Positions 1-8,259 of a stretch of 64,000 nucleotides of DNA are shown in pieces (position 1 is the stretch's first letter; every line of letters starts with the position of its first letter). The stretch comes from Rhizobium oryzihabitans (GTDB lineage: Bacteria; Pseudomonadota; Alphaproteobacteria; Rhizobiales; Rhizobiaceae): positions 434,001 to 498,000 of the forward strand of contig NZ_CP048635.1 of the NCBI RefSeq assembly GCF_010669145.1, given 5' to 3'. Below the pieces are notes generated by a model that had not been told where the DNA came from, made no database searches, and was given only the letters and a program-made list of their open reading frames with translations. The position numbers and the translations under genes were made by a program.

Positions 1-153
1 CAGCTCCGACCAGGTGTTGAGGATGCCGATAACCGGCTTGCCGACAAAATCCTCTTCCGCATAACCGAGCTGCATCATGCGCGAGCGGTGACCGAAACTG
101 CGCAGGTCGTCAGGAGCGAACCAGCGGTCGGACCTCAATTTCCTGTCGGTCAT
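1..153 (-). CDS. IlvD/Edd-family sugar-acid dehydratase (N-terminal fragment)
   Basis: The first 51 residues of a protein that continues beyond the left edge of the window. Residues 12-27 (FAPDDLRSFGHRSRMM) and 38-51 (GKPVIGILNTWSEL) are characteristic of the N-terminus of IlvD/Edd dehydratases that act on sugar acids such as arabinonate or xylonate, rather than of dihydroxy-acid dehydratase IlvD itself. Family members are Fe-S enzymes that dehydrate an aldonate to a 2-keto-3-deoxy acid. The ATG lies one base after the stop of the preceding oxidoreductase, so translation is probably coupled. Substrate is inferred only from family and neighbours. Confidence 0.85.
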   Translation of the reverse strand, partial: MTDRKLRSDRWFAPDDLRSFGHRSRMMQLGYAEEDFVGKPVIGILNTWSEL

Positions 154-154
154 G

Positions 155-1234
155 TCAGGCTTCCCGCAAAACCGGCGCTTGCGGCGCCCAGCCCTTATAG
201 AGATCGTCATCGGAAGTCAGCGGCAACCGCACAGGCTGTCCCTGACGCACGGATTTGTAGATGGCGGTGACGAGTTCGATGGATCGCAACCCGTCAGCCA
301 CGGTCACTTCATTGCCGCCGCGCCCCTCCACCGCATCCGCGATAGCTTCGAGGAAACCGGCAAAGCCATCCAGCCCGGTGCCGACCTTCGCCAGAACCGC
401 GTCGATCTCCTCCTGCGTCGTCGGCGCGCGTGCCGTGAACCGCCAGGTGTCTTCGGCCGGCGCATAGGGCTTGGTACCGCTTTCGGCGGTCAGCCCCTCG
501 AAACAGAAACGCAGTCGCGACGTATCATTACCCGCGCCGAGCGTGACGGAGCTTGTGACCAATGCCCCACTCTTCATGCGCAGGCTGATAGCCGCGCAAT
601 CTTCGGTCTCGATGGTGTTCACCCTTGTATCGGCAAACGCGAATACTTCCTCGACGGGACCCAGCACATGGCAGATGAGATCATGGGCATGAATGGCATG
701 GCCGAGGGTCGCGCCGCCGCATTCGCCTTTCCATGTGCCGCGCCAAGGAATGGAGTAGTAGTCTGCGCCCCGGTTCCAGTGCACTTCGGAACTGGCGACA
801 AAGGCTTTCCCCGCAAGACCGGCATCGATGAGCGCACGCAATTGCCGCATGGCATGGCCGAAACGATACTGGAAAACCGGGAAGACCTGACGACCGGTGT
901 TCTTCACCGAAAGAAGCAGCGCATTCGCCTCTTCCAGCGAACGCACCAGCGGCTTTTCGCAGATCACATCCTTGCCGGCGGCATGGGCCTGAAGGGCGAC
1001 CGGAAAATGCAGATGCGGCGGCAGACATATGTCGATCAGCGAAATGCTCTCATCCGCCAGTACCTCATCCAGGCTGGCGGTCACCTTTATCGAGGGATCA
1101 TCCTCGGCAAGCTTGCGCGCCCGCTCCAGATCGAGATCGCAGATTGCCTTGACCGCGTAACGCCCGGAAAGTGCGCGATACCCCTTCAGATGCAATGCGC
1201 CGATGCCGGCGCCGATGATTGCAACGCCGATCAT
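155..1234 (-). CDS. Gfo/Idh/MocA-family NAD(P)-dependent oxidoreductase
   Basis: 359 residues. The N-terminus MIGVAIIGAGIGALHLKGY is a Rossmann nucleotide-binding start; residues around 93 carry CEKPL, the EKP motif typical of the family. GGATLGHAIHAHDLICHVLGP in the second domain is the usual region with the catalytic histidine. The ATG at 1234 was chosen over longer starts because GGGAGAA lies just upstream and the Rossmann fold begins there. It overlaps the stop of the next gene upstream by 4 bases (ATGA). Family members oxidise or reduce sugars, inositols or amino sugars; the substrate here cannot be read from sequence. Confidence 0.88.
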   Translation of the reverse strand: MIGVAIIGAGIGALHLKGYRALSGRYAVKAICDLDLERARKLAEDDPSIKVTASLDEVLADESISLIDICLPPHLHFPVALQAHAAGKDVICEKPLVRSLEEANALLLSVKNTGRQVFPVFQYRFGHAMRQLRALIDAGLAGKAFVASSEVHWNRGADYYSIPWRGTWKGECGGATLGHAIHAHDLICHVLGPVEEVFAFADTRVNTIETEDCAAISLRMKSGALVTSSVTLGAGNDTSRLRFCFEGLTAESGTKPYAPAEDTWRFTARAPTTQEEIDAVLAKVGTGLDGFAGFLEAIADAVEGRGGNEVTVADGLRSIELVTAIYKSVRQGQPVRLPLTSDDDLYKGWAPQAPVLREA

Positions 1235-2247
1235 GCCGTTCTCCCTTCGGCCTTTGCCTGCGCCTGAAGCGCGAGTTCGCAAACCTTGAACACATGCGCT
1301 TGCGGCATGGCGGTTTCAGTGCGGTTGCGGATATCGGCCGACAGGCGGTCGAAATAGGGCAGACCGGCATCGGAAGCATCGATATATTCGCAGCGGTCGC
1401 CATTGACGAGAATGAGCCGGTCAGTGCCCGGCTTGTTGCCGAGATCGACATATTTCCGGAGCTCGATATAGCCCTCCGTTCCGAGAATGGTCAGGCGGCC
1501 ATCGCCCCAGGTCGGCAGCGCATCGGGCGTATACCAGTCGACGCGGATGTAACCGTGGCCCCGGTCACCGCGCAGCAACACCTCGCCGAAATCCTGCAAA
1601 CCCGGATCGCCGGGATTGGCGTAATTCGCCACCGTCGCCGAAACCACTTCCACCTGCGTCGAGCCGGTAAAGAACATGAACTGGTCGATCTGGTGGCTGG
1701 CAATATCGGTCAGGATGCCACCATAGGCTTCGCGGTCGAAAAACCAGTCAGCGCGCAGCGCGCGGTTGAGCCGGTGCGGCCCCATTCCGATGGTCTGCAC
1801 GACCCGGCCAATGGCGCCGGCAGCCACCAGTTCCGTCGCCTTTGTCACACTTGGCACCTCGAAACGTTCCGAAAAATTGACCGACCAGATGCGTTTGGTC
1901 CGGGCAACGGCCTCGCGCAGACGTTCCAGTTGCGCGAGTGTCGTGCATCCCGGCTTGTCCGACATCACATCCTTGCCCGCATCCATGGCACGGATAGCGA
2001 GATCGGCACGGTTCTTCGGAACATCGGCGATCAGGACGAGGTCGATGGTCGGGTCGGCAAGCACGTCTTCAACGCTCGTCATGCGGGGAACATCGGGGAA
2101 CCGTTTCAGGAAACCTTCCACGACTTCTGGTTCGCCCTCCGTCCACCAGCCGGCAAATTCCGCCCCGGCATTCAGCATGTTCTGTGACATGCCAAAAATA
2201 TGCCGGTGCTCGATACCGAGAGCCGCAAATTTGATTGGTTTAGTCAT
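1231..2247 (-). CDS. Gfo/Idh/MocA-family oxidoreductase
   Basis: 338 codons. The protein starts MTKPIKFAALGIEHRHIFGM; the usual GxGxxG is replaced by a GIEHRH-type loop, seen in a divergent branch of this family. DKPGCTTLAQLERL replaces the canonical EKP, and GGILTDIASHQIDQFMFFTG is the active-site region with a histidine. The ATG at 2247 has GGAA-rich sequence upstream and overlaps the stop of the upstream paralogue by 8 bases. It is the middle of three consecutive paralogues, so it probably catalyses one step of the same sugar or sugar-acid route. Confidence 0.85.
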   Translation of the reverse strand: MTKPIKFAALGIEHRHIFGMSQNMLNAGAEFAGWWTEGEPEVVEGFLKRFPDVPRMTSVEDVLADPTIDLVLIADVPKNRADLAIRAMDAGKDVMSDKPGCTTLAQLERLREAVARTKRIWSVNFSERFEVPSVTKATELVAAGAIGRVVQTIGMGPHRLNRALRADWFFDREAYGGILTDIASHQIDQFMFFTGSTQVEVVSATVANYANPGDPGLQDFGEVLLRGDRGHGYIRVDWYTPDALPTWGDGRLTILGTEGYIELRKYVDLGNKPGTDRLILVNGDRCEYIDASDAGLPYFDRLSADIRNRTETAMPQAHVFKVCELALQAQAKAEGRTA

Positions 2248-3292
2248 TGCGCAGTTCCACTTCCTTGCCGCCTTCGGCGGATTTGACGATTGCATCGATC
2301 AGTCGGTGAGAATGGAGCGCGGCCTTACCGGTCACCACCGGCTCACGCTCCGAAACGAGGGCATCGACGAAATCCTCAAGGACAGCCTGATGCCATTCAT
2401 GGGTGAAAGCCATGGGATCGGCGCCACCACCGGTGCCGGACGCGGCACCGCCAAAAGCCTCGCTGCGCCCGTCCCTCCAGTCCACATGCAGCACGCCGGA
2501 AGCGAGTCTCAGACTTGCCTTTTCAAAATGCAGGGTAATTGTTTCCGCCCCGCCGGGAAAACTGGCGGTACTTGCCACCAGTGAACCTACGGCACCGTTT
2601 TCGAAACGCAGCCCGGCAGAGACGAAATCCTCCGTCTCCATCCTGTGAAACCGCGTCGTTGCCGCCATGGCCTGCACCCGTGCGACCGGACCGGCAAGGC
2701 TGAGCGCCAGATCGATCGTATGGATTGCCTGCGATATCAGAACGCCGCCGCCATCCCGCTCCCGCGTTCCGCGCCCCGGCTCGTCATAATAGGCTTGGGT
2801 GCGCCACCAGGGCACGGAAATCTCGCAGACACCGAGTGCACTGAGTGTGCCGCCGGCAACAAGCTCATTCGCTTTCAGGGATGCAGCCCGCATGCGGTGC
2901 TGGAAAACAATGCCGAGCGTGACGCCGGCGCTGCGGCAGAAAGCGACAACTTCCTCAGCCTCCGCTGTGGTGCGGGCAACCGGCTTTTCGAGAAGGATAT
3001 GTTTGCCGGCACTTGCTAGCGGATGGACCACGCTTGCGCGGGCGTTCGGCGGTGTCGCAACAATGGCAAAATCCACCTCGGGATCGTCGGCGACCTCCTC
3101 AATGGATCGATAGACGGCGACATCATTCCCGACAAGTTTGGATGCCTCTTCTGCAAGGCGCGCCGCCCGCCCGGAGCCGCCATCGACAAGTCCCTTGAGC
3201 GTCATTTTATCGGCACAGGCGGCCGCTGCCAGCACATGGGTTCTGGCCACCATTCCCGCACCAACAATGACAAAAGTTTTGCCTGTCCGCAT
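2240..3292 (-). CDS. Gfo/Idh/MocA-family oxidoreductase, first gene of operon
   Basis: 350 residues with Rossmann motif VIVGAGMVARTH near residue 8, LLEKPVARTTAEAEEV near residue 95 (EKP motif) and GGGVLISQAIHTIDLALSLAG as the catalytic region. The start at 3292 was chosen because GGGAGG lies about 10 bases upstream and the fold begins directly after it. It is the promoter-proximal gene of the minus-strand operon running through the two paralogues into the dehydratase, and faces a divergent GntR regulator with a palindromic operator between them. Confidence 0.88.
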   Translation of the reverse strand: MRTGKTFVIVGAGMVARTHVLAAAACADKMTLKGLVDGGSGRAARLAEEASKLVGNDVAVYRSIEEVADDPEVDFAIVATPPNARASVVHPLASAGKHILLEKPVARTTAEAEEVVAFCRSAGVTLGIVFQHRMRAASLKANELVAGGTLSALGVCEISVPWWRTQAYYDEPGRGTRERDGGGVLISQAIHTIDLALSLAGPVARVQAMAATTRFHRMETEDFVSAGLRFENGAVGSLVASTASFPGGAETITLHFEKASLRLASGVLHVDWRDGRSEAFGGAASGTGGGADPMAFTHEWHQAVLEDFVDALVSEREPVVTGKAALHSHRLIDAIVKSAEGGKEVELRND

Positions 3293-3330
3293 GACCGCGA
3301 GCCTCCCAACCCACGCTTGGCGGTAAAAGT

Positions 3331-3344
3331 GCATACCGGTATGC
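3331..3344. promoter_or_regulatory. Perfect 14-bp palindrome, likely GntR operator
   Basis: GCATACCGGTATGC is its own reverse complement and sits 38 bases upstream of the divergent oxidoreductase operon and 65 bases before the GntR gene. FCD-type GntR proteins bind short dyads of this sort. A degenerate copy follows 31 bases downstream (centre to centre), about three helical turns. Confidence 0.6.
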
Positions 3345-3361
3345 CGGTTGTCAATAAATTT

Positions 3362-3375
3362 GCATTCCGGTAAAC
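3362..3375. promoter_or_regulatory. Second, degenerate copy of the GntR operator
   Basis: GCATTCCGGTAAAC matches the palindrome at 3331-3344 in 11 of 14 positions. It lies closer to the regulator gene, so it could serve autoregulation. The two sites are on the same helical face. Confidence 0.45.
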
Positions 3376-3409
3376 AGGATTATGAGAATTGCCGGAAGCA
3401 GGGGGAAAA

Positions 3410-4123
3410 ATGCGAAAAGGCCTGACGACAGAGCGCCCGACCCCGGAGATGGAGCCGCTGGATTTGAACCGTCCCGCGGTGGACCAGATCTATGCCGCGC
3501 TGAAGGGCGCCATCCTCGCAAGACAGCTTGCACCGGGTCAGGCCGTGTCGGAAAACGATATCGGCCAGCTTTTCAATTCCAGCCGCACGCCTGTTCGCGA
3601 GGCATTAAGCCGTCTTCGCGATGACGGGTTGATTGTCACCCTGCCGAGCCGGGGAACGTACGTCTCCAAACTATCGGAACAGCAGATCAGAAGCGCCCAG
3701 TTCATCCGCGAGGCGCTGGAAGTGGCCGCCATTCGCAGGCTTTGCCAGATGGACCTGTCCGCCCGCGCAATGCGCGACATCGAACAGGCTCTTGCCGCCC
3801 AGCGCCAGGCGATCGTGGACGGCGACAGAAAAGCGTTCCGCCTGCATGACGATCAGTTTCACAGCGCGCTGGCCGCCGCCACCGGTCTTGACCGTCTGGA
3901 AATACTGCTGATGCGGGAAAAGGCGGCACTGGACCGGTTGCGGGTGCTCGCCATAACCGATGAGGCCCATATGGCCCGTCTGCTTTCCGAACACGAGGCT
4001 GTCTACGACGCAGTCAAGGCTAGGGATGAAGAGCGCGCCGTGGAATGGCTGCGCCAGCATCTGCGACGTGTCCTTGGCATTTTGTCGCAAATATACGAGG
4101 CTCACCGCGAATATTTCGACTAG
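3410..4123 (+). CDS. GntR-family (FCD/FadR-type) transcriptional regulator
   Basis: 237 residues from the ATG at 3410, chosen because AGGGGG lies 5-9 bases upstream. Residues about 15-80 form the winged helix-turn-helix (AVDQIYAALKGAILARQL, SRTPVREALSRLRDDGLI, GTYVSKL), and the C-terminal two thirds is an all-helical FCD effector domain with conserved acidic and histidine residues (RLHDDQFHSAL; HEAVYDAV). FCD regulators respond to organic or sugar acids, often via a bound metal. The gene is divergent from the dehydrogenase/dehydratase operon and followed by a lactonase, so it is likely the local repressor of the pathway. Confidence 0.9.
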   Translation: MRKGLTTERPTPEMEPLDLNRPAVDQIYAALKGAILARQLAPGQAVSENDIGQLFNSSRTPVREALSRLRDDGLIVTLPSRGTYVSKLSEQQIRSAQFIREALEVAAIRRLCQMDLSARAMRDIEQALAAQRQAIVDGDRKAFRLHDDQFHSALAAATGLDRLEILLMREKAALDRLRVLAITDEAHMARLLSEHEAVYDAVKARDEERAVEWLRQHLRRVLGILSQIYEAHREYFD

Positions 4124-4167
4124 CGGCAAAAGCCTTCGAAGATCAGACCGGACGAATTGAAAGCACA

Positions 4168-5076
4168 ATGGCAGAGATGATGCGGAATTTGGGGCAGGCG
4201 GAACTTTTCTGCGACGTGATCGGCACGCTTGCGGAATCCCCCGTATGGGACGAACGGCGACAAGCCCTTTTCTGGTGCGATATCGTGGAGAAAAAGCTCC
4301 ATTCCTTCGCCCCTTCCAGCCGGACATACTGGACATGCACCCTTGCGGACACCGTCTCCTGTCTTGGCCTTTGTGAAAGCGGCAGGCTGATCGTCGCATG
4401 TGGAATGCAGATCCTGCTGGTTGATCCTGAAAGCGACACGGTGCAAACGCTCGTTACCATACCCGCGCCCGATGCCCTGCCCTGCCGGCTGAATGATGGC
4501 CGTGTCGGCCCGGACGGCGCATTCTGGGTGGGCACCATGGATGGCGGCCCGTTCAGCGAGATAAGGCCGAAAGGTCAATTGTGGCGGGTCACCGCAAACG
4601 ACATCCGCCTTATGGAAACGGGGCTGACCTGTCCCAACGGCCTCGCCTTTTCCGCCGACGGATCGGTGATGTGGCACAGCGATTCCGTTCAGCAATGGAT
4701 CCGCAGGCGACGCTTCGACAAAGAGACCGGCGCTTTCGACGACGGCCGGATCATCGCCCGGCCGACCGAAGAAGATGGCCGTCCGGACGGCGGCTGCGTG
4801 GATGGCGCCGGCAGGTACTGGAGCGCCGGCGTTTCCGCTGGCGTGCTGAATGTTTACGATGATGACGGCAAGCCATTCAATAAAATCCGGATGCCGGTGC
4901 CGCATCCCACCATGTCCTGTTTTGGTGGCGAGGATTTCCGGACCCTGTTCGTCACCTCACACGGAAACAAGATGAGTGAGGAGACCCGCACGCGCTTTCC
5001 CCATTCCGGCGGCGTCTGGGCCATTCCGGCCGATGTTCAGGGTTTTCCGGCCTTCCGCTTTGCGGACGGGGCATGA
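4168..5076 (+). CDS. SMP-30/gluconolactonase-family sugar lactonase
   Basis: 302 residues from the ATG at 4168 (two further in-frame ATGs at 4177 and 4180 are alternatives; no strong ribosome site decides). The six-bladed propeller hallmarks are present: LAESPVWDERRQALFWCDI with the metal-binding glutamate, LNDGRVGPDGAFWVGTM with N and D ligands, GLTCPNGLAFSADG, and PDGGCVDGAGRYWSAG with the catalytic aspartate. Family members hydrolyse sugar lactones to the open acid. With oxidoreductases that would make the lactone and a dehydratase that would consume the acid, the set forms a non-phosphorylative sugar pathway. It lies 44 bases after the GntR gene and is probably co-transcribed. Confidence 0.87.
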   Translation: MAEMMRNLGQAELFCDVIGTLAESPVWDERRQALFWCDIVEKKLHSFAPSSRTYWTCTLADTVSCLGLCESGRLIVACGMQILLVDPESDTVQTLVTIPAPDALPCRLNDGRVGPDGAFWVGTMDGGPFSEIRPKGQLWRVTANDIRLMETGLTCPNGLAFSADGSVMWHSDSVQQWIRRRRFDKETGAFDDGRIIARPTEEDGRPDGGCVDGAGRYWSAGVSAGVLNVYDDDGKPFNKIRMPVPHPTMSCFGGEDFRTLFVTSHGNKMSEETRTRFPHSGGVWAIPADVQGFPAFRFADGA

Positions 5077-5100
5077 CCCGTCCGCTGTCTGCCTGAAGCT

Positions 5101-6414
5101 TCAGTCCTCCCGGAAGGCGCGGCTGATCTGGTCCGTCAGCGGCTTGGCGATATAGGACAATGCTGTCCTTTCGCTGGTCTGAATGAAGGCTTCGGCAGGC
5201 ATGCCCGGCACCAGCGGCGCATTGTTAAGCTTTTCCCGCTCGGTAACCGGCACGGAAATCCTCGCCAGATAATAGGACAGACCAGTGCGCTGATCGGTGG
5301 TGATATCCGCCGCGATGCGACTGACATGGCCTTCCAGTTCCGGCGTGACGCGCTGGTTGAAGGCTGTCATGCGCAGCATGGCTTTTTGCCCCAGCTGCAG
5401 CTGGTCGATATCCTTCGGTACGATCTGCACCTCCAGCGCCAGCTCATCTCCGTCGGGCACGATGAGCATGATCGGATCGGCGGGTGTCACCACGCCGCCC
5501 ACGGTATGCACCGCCATTTCATGCACCATGCCAGATTGCGGCGCGATGATATCGATACGTTTCAGCTCGTCCTCGGCAGCCACCTTGCGCTCGACATATT
5601 CGCCCATCTGGGCCTGTATCTCGCGAAGTTCGCGCCCGACCTCGGTGCGCAGTTCCTGATCGATCTGGAGAATTTGCAGTTTCGTCTCGGTGATCCGGCC
5701 TGCCGTCTGCGCCTGATAGGCGATTTTTTCGCCACGCTCGCCGCCAAATGTCGCGGCCTGGGTCTGCAGGCTGTTCAGCCGCTGCACGGAGACGACACCC
5801 TGTTCCCGGAGGGATTTCTGCGAGATGATCTCGGCCTGCAGAACGGCAAGGCCATTGTCATAGGCAACCTCCTGCGCCTTCAGGCCTTCAATCTCGTGCT
5901 CGAACTGGGTGATGCGCTCGGATAGCTGCGCTTTGCGCCCCTCGCGATAAGATTTGCGGAATTCGAACAGCTTGGTTTCGCTGCGCATGGCGGAAGCGAC
6001 ATCCGGATCGTCCTTGCGCGCGACAAGAGCCTGCGGAAAAGTGAGTTCCGCCAGATCGTCACGCTCGGCTTCCAGCCTTGCCATGCGTGCGCTGAGCTCA
6101 TCCAGTCGCTTGGTGACGATGGCGAGATTGGCGCGGGTCTGGGTCGCGTCGAAACGCATGACGACATCGCCGGCCTTGACCCTGTCACCCTCGCTCACCA
6201 GAATTTCGCCGACGACGCCACCTTTGGGGTGCTGCACTTTCTTGCTGTAGGAATCCACGACCAGATGCCCGGACGCAACGACCGCGCCGGCAAGATTGGT
6301 CGTTGCGGCCCATCCGCCGACACCGGCCAGCAGCGCGACACTCGCGGCAAGGCCAGCAAGAAGATGTTTGCGAATGGAGCGGGACACCTCGGTGCGCTGG
6401 TCAGTTTTTGACAT
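5101..6414 (-). CDS. hasE: Type I secretion periplasmic adaptor (HlyD/PrtE/HasE family)
   Basis: 437 residues: a short cytoplasmic tail, one membrane segment at about 17-40 (HLLAGLAASVALLAGVGGWA), a lipoyl half-motif (HPKGGVVGEILVSEGDRVKAGDVVMRFD), a long coiled-coil from about 95 to 270, the second lipoyl half (IIAPQSGMVHEMAVHTVGGVV) and a C-terminal beta domain. It links the inner-membrane ABC exporter to an outer-membrane TolC-like channel, which is not encoded here. It overlaps hasD by 14 bases and is the last gene of the haem-acquisition operon. Confidence 0.9.
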   Translation of the reverse strand: MSKTDQRTEVSRSIRKHLLAGLAASVALLAGVGGWAATTNLAGAVVASGHLVVDSYSKKVQHPKGGVVGEILVSEGDRVKAGDVVMRFDATQTRANLAIVTKRLDELSARMARLEAERDDLAELTFPQALVARKDDPDVASAMRSETKLFEFRKSYREGRKAQLSERITQFEHEIEGLKAQEVAYDNGLAVLQAEIISQKSLREQGVVSVQRLNSLQTQAATFGGERGEKIAYQAQTAGRITETKLQILQIDQELRTEVGRELREIQAQMGEYVERKVAAEDELKRIDIIAPQSGMVHEMAVHTVGGVVTPADPIMLIVPDGDELALEVQIVPKDIDQLQLGQKAMLRMTAFNQRVTPELEGHVSRIAADITTDQRTGLSYYLARISVPVTEREKLNNAPLVPGMPAEAFIQTSERTALSYIAKPLTDQISRAFRED

Positions 6415-8245
6415 CCGTATCCCCTTCCTGGCGCACGTCTGCAGCGTCTTCCAGCGCCACCGCCTGGGGTTTGGTGTTGGCGACGACGCGCAGCGGCGAA
6501 ATCGTTTGGGCGGAGGCGGTAAAACCCTTGACCCCCTGCCCGTTTGGCGCGCGCAGTACTTTCGACAGCACCTCGTCGCGCGGGCCGAAGGCTTTCATCC
6601 GCCCCTCCTCCATCATCAAAATGAAATCGACGGCACCGATCGCGCTCGGCCGATGCGCAACGACAACGGCGATGCCGTTGCGCGCCTTGACCGACGCAAT
6701 CGCCCTGACGACGGCCGCTTCGCCTTCCGCATCGAGATTGGCGTTCGGCTCGTCCAGCACCACAATGAAAGGATCGCCATAAAGCGCACGGGCAAGACCG
6801 ATGCGCTGGCGCTGTCCTGCCGAAAGCGCGGAGCCGGCTTCACCTATGTCGCTGTCGTAACCCTTCTCGAAGCGCAGGATCAGTTCGTGGGCACCCGCGG
6901 CTTTCGCCGCCGTGATGATGGCCTCGGGATCGGGGTTGTCCTCGAAACGGGAAATGTTTTCGCCGATCGTGCCGTCGAAAAGCTCCACGCCCTGCGGCAG
7001 ATAACCGATGTGGCGGCCGAGGGCTTCGCGATCCCATTGATCAAAGCTCGCGCCATCGAGCCGCACCTTGCCGGCGGCCGGCATCCAGGCACCGGTGAGA
7101 ATGCGCGAAAGGGTGGATTTGCCCGAGCCGGACGGGCCGATGACGCCGAGCGCGTTTCCGGCGGTCACGACAAAACCAAGTCCCGCAACGGTCGGCTTTC
7201 TCTCCCCCGGCGGAACGATGGTAACGTTTTCGACCCTCAGTTCCTTCTCGGGCTTCGGCAGAGCCATTGCTGCGGCCGTGGCCGGCATCTGCGCGAAAAG
7301 CTCTTTCAGCCGCGCCCAGCTCTGCCGGGCCGCCACGAAGGATTTCCAGTTGGAAATCGCCAGATCGACGGGCGCGAGCGCCCGACCCATCATGATCGAG
7401 CTTGCGATCATCACGCCGCCTGAGGCCTCCTGCTGGATGACCAGCCATGCGCCGACCGCGAGAATGGCCGATTGCAGCACGACCCGCAGGGATTTCGCAA
7501 TATTGCCGAGGCCACCGGCCACATCGCCTGCCTTGCGGTTGGCGGCAAGATAGGCCTCGTTGGCGATTTGCCAGCGTTTGCCGAGCCGGCCTGCAAGCCC
7601 CATAGCCTGGACGACCTCGGCGTTGCGGCGCGAGGCTTCCAGCTGCCGATTGCGCGCCATGTTTTCGACCATGGTGTCGCGAATCGGCTTCTGGGAAAAG
7701 ATATTGGTCAGAATAGTCAGGGATATGAGCAGAATGGCGCCGGCAAGGGCCGTCACACCGATCCAGAAATGAAACAGAAAACATATGCCGAGATAGAGCG
7801 GCATCCACGGCAGATCGAAAAAGGCGGTCGGCCCCGTGCCGGACAGAAAACCGCGCACATTGTCGAGATCGCGCAGCGGCTGCAGACCGTCACCCGGCAT
7901 GCGGTTGACGAGCGGAAGCCGCACCACCGCATCATGCACCCGGCCGGAGTAGCGCATGTCGAAATCTTCGCCGATGCGGATCAGAACGCGGGCGCGGATG
8001 ATATCGAGCAGGCACTGGAAGCCATAGAGACCGAGCGCAAGAAGGGCGAGCCCGACCAGCGTCGGCAGGCTGCCGCTCGCCAGCACCCGGTCATAGACCT
8101 GCAGCATGAACAGGGGCGACGTGAGCGCGAGTATATTGACCACGCCACTGACGAGCGCAACGCCGAGAAATGTGCTTTTAAGGGGCGAAACAACCGCCGC
8201 AGTGAGGGACTGCGGCGGTGTCTGCTGGTGGTTTTGAAAGCCCAC
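6401..8245 (-). CDS. hasD: Type I secretion ABC exporter (PrtD/HasD family)
   Basis: 614 residues with a GTG start preceded by AAAGGA. The N-terminal half is a six-helix exporter domain (SPLFMLQVYDRVLASGSLPTL is a PrtD-family signature); the C-terminal half is an ATPase with Walker A GPSGSGKST near 375, signature LSAGQRQRIGLARAL near 475 and Walker B VVLDEPNANLD near 495. It has no C39 peptidase domain, as expected for exporters of RTX and HasA-type substrates. The C-terminus has about 50 extra residues relative to typical PrtD. It powers export of the protein encoded just upstream at 8260-9015. Confidence 0.92.
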   Translation of the reverse strand: MGFQNHQQTPPQSLTAAVVSPLKSTFLGVALVSGVVNILALTSPLFMLQVYDRVLASGSLPTLVGLALLALGLYGFQCLLDIIRARVLIRIGEDFDMRYSGRVHDAVVRLPLVNRMPGDGLQPLRDLDNVRGFLSGTGPTAFFDLPWMPLYLGICFLFHFWIGVTALAGAILLISLTILTNIFSQKPIRDTMVENMARNRQLEASRRNAEVVQAMGLAGRLGKRWQIANEAYLAANRKAGDVAGGLGNIAKSLRVVLQSAILAVGAWLVIQQEASGGVMIASSIMMGRALAPVDLAISNWKSFVAARQSWARLKELFAQMPATAAAMALPKPEKELRVENVTIVPPGERKPTVAGLGFVVTAGNALGVIGPSGSGKSTLSRILTGAWMPAAGKVRLDGASFDQWDREALGRHIGYLPQGVELFDGTIGENISRFEDNPDPEAIITAAKAAGAHELILRFEKGYDSDIGEAGSALSAGQRQRIGLARALYGDPFIVVLDEPNANLDAEGEAAVVRAIASVKARNGIAVVVAHRPSAIGAVDFILMMEEGRMKAFGPRDEVLSKVLRAPNGQGVKGFTASAQTISPLRVVANTKPQAVALEDAADVRQEGDTDVKN

Positions 8246-8259
8246 AGCCTGATTTTCCT

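Noticed and set aside
152..1267. A 371-codon plus-strand frame
   Set aside because: Antisense to a clear Gfo/Idh/MocA gene and without protein-like motifs.
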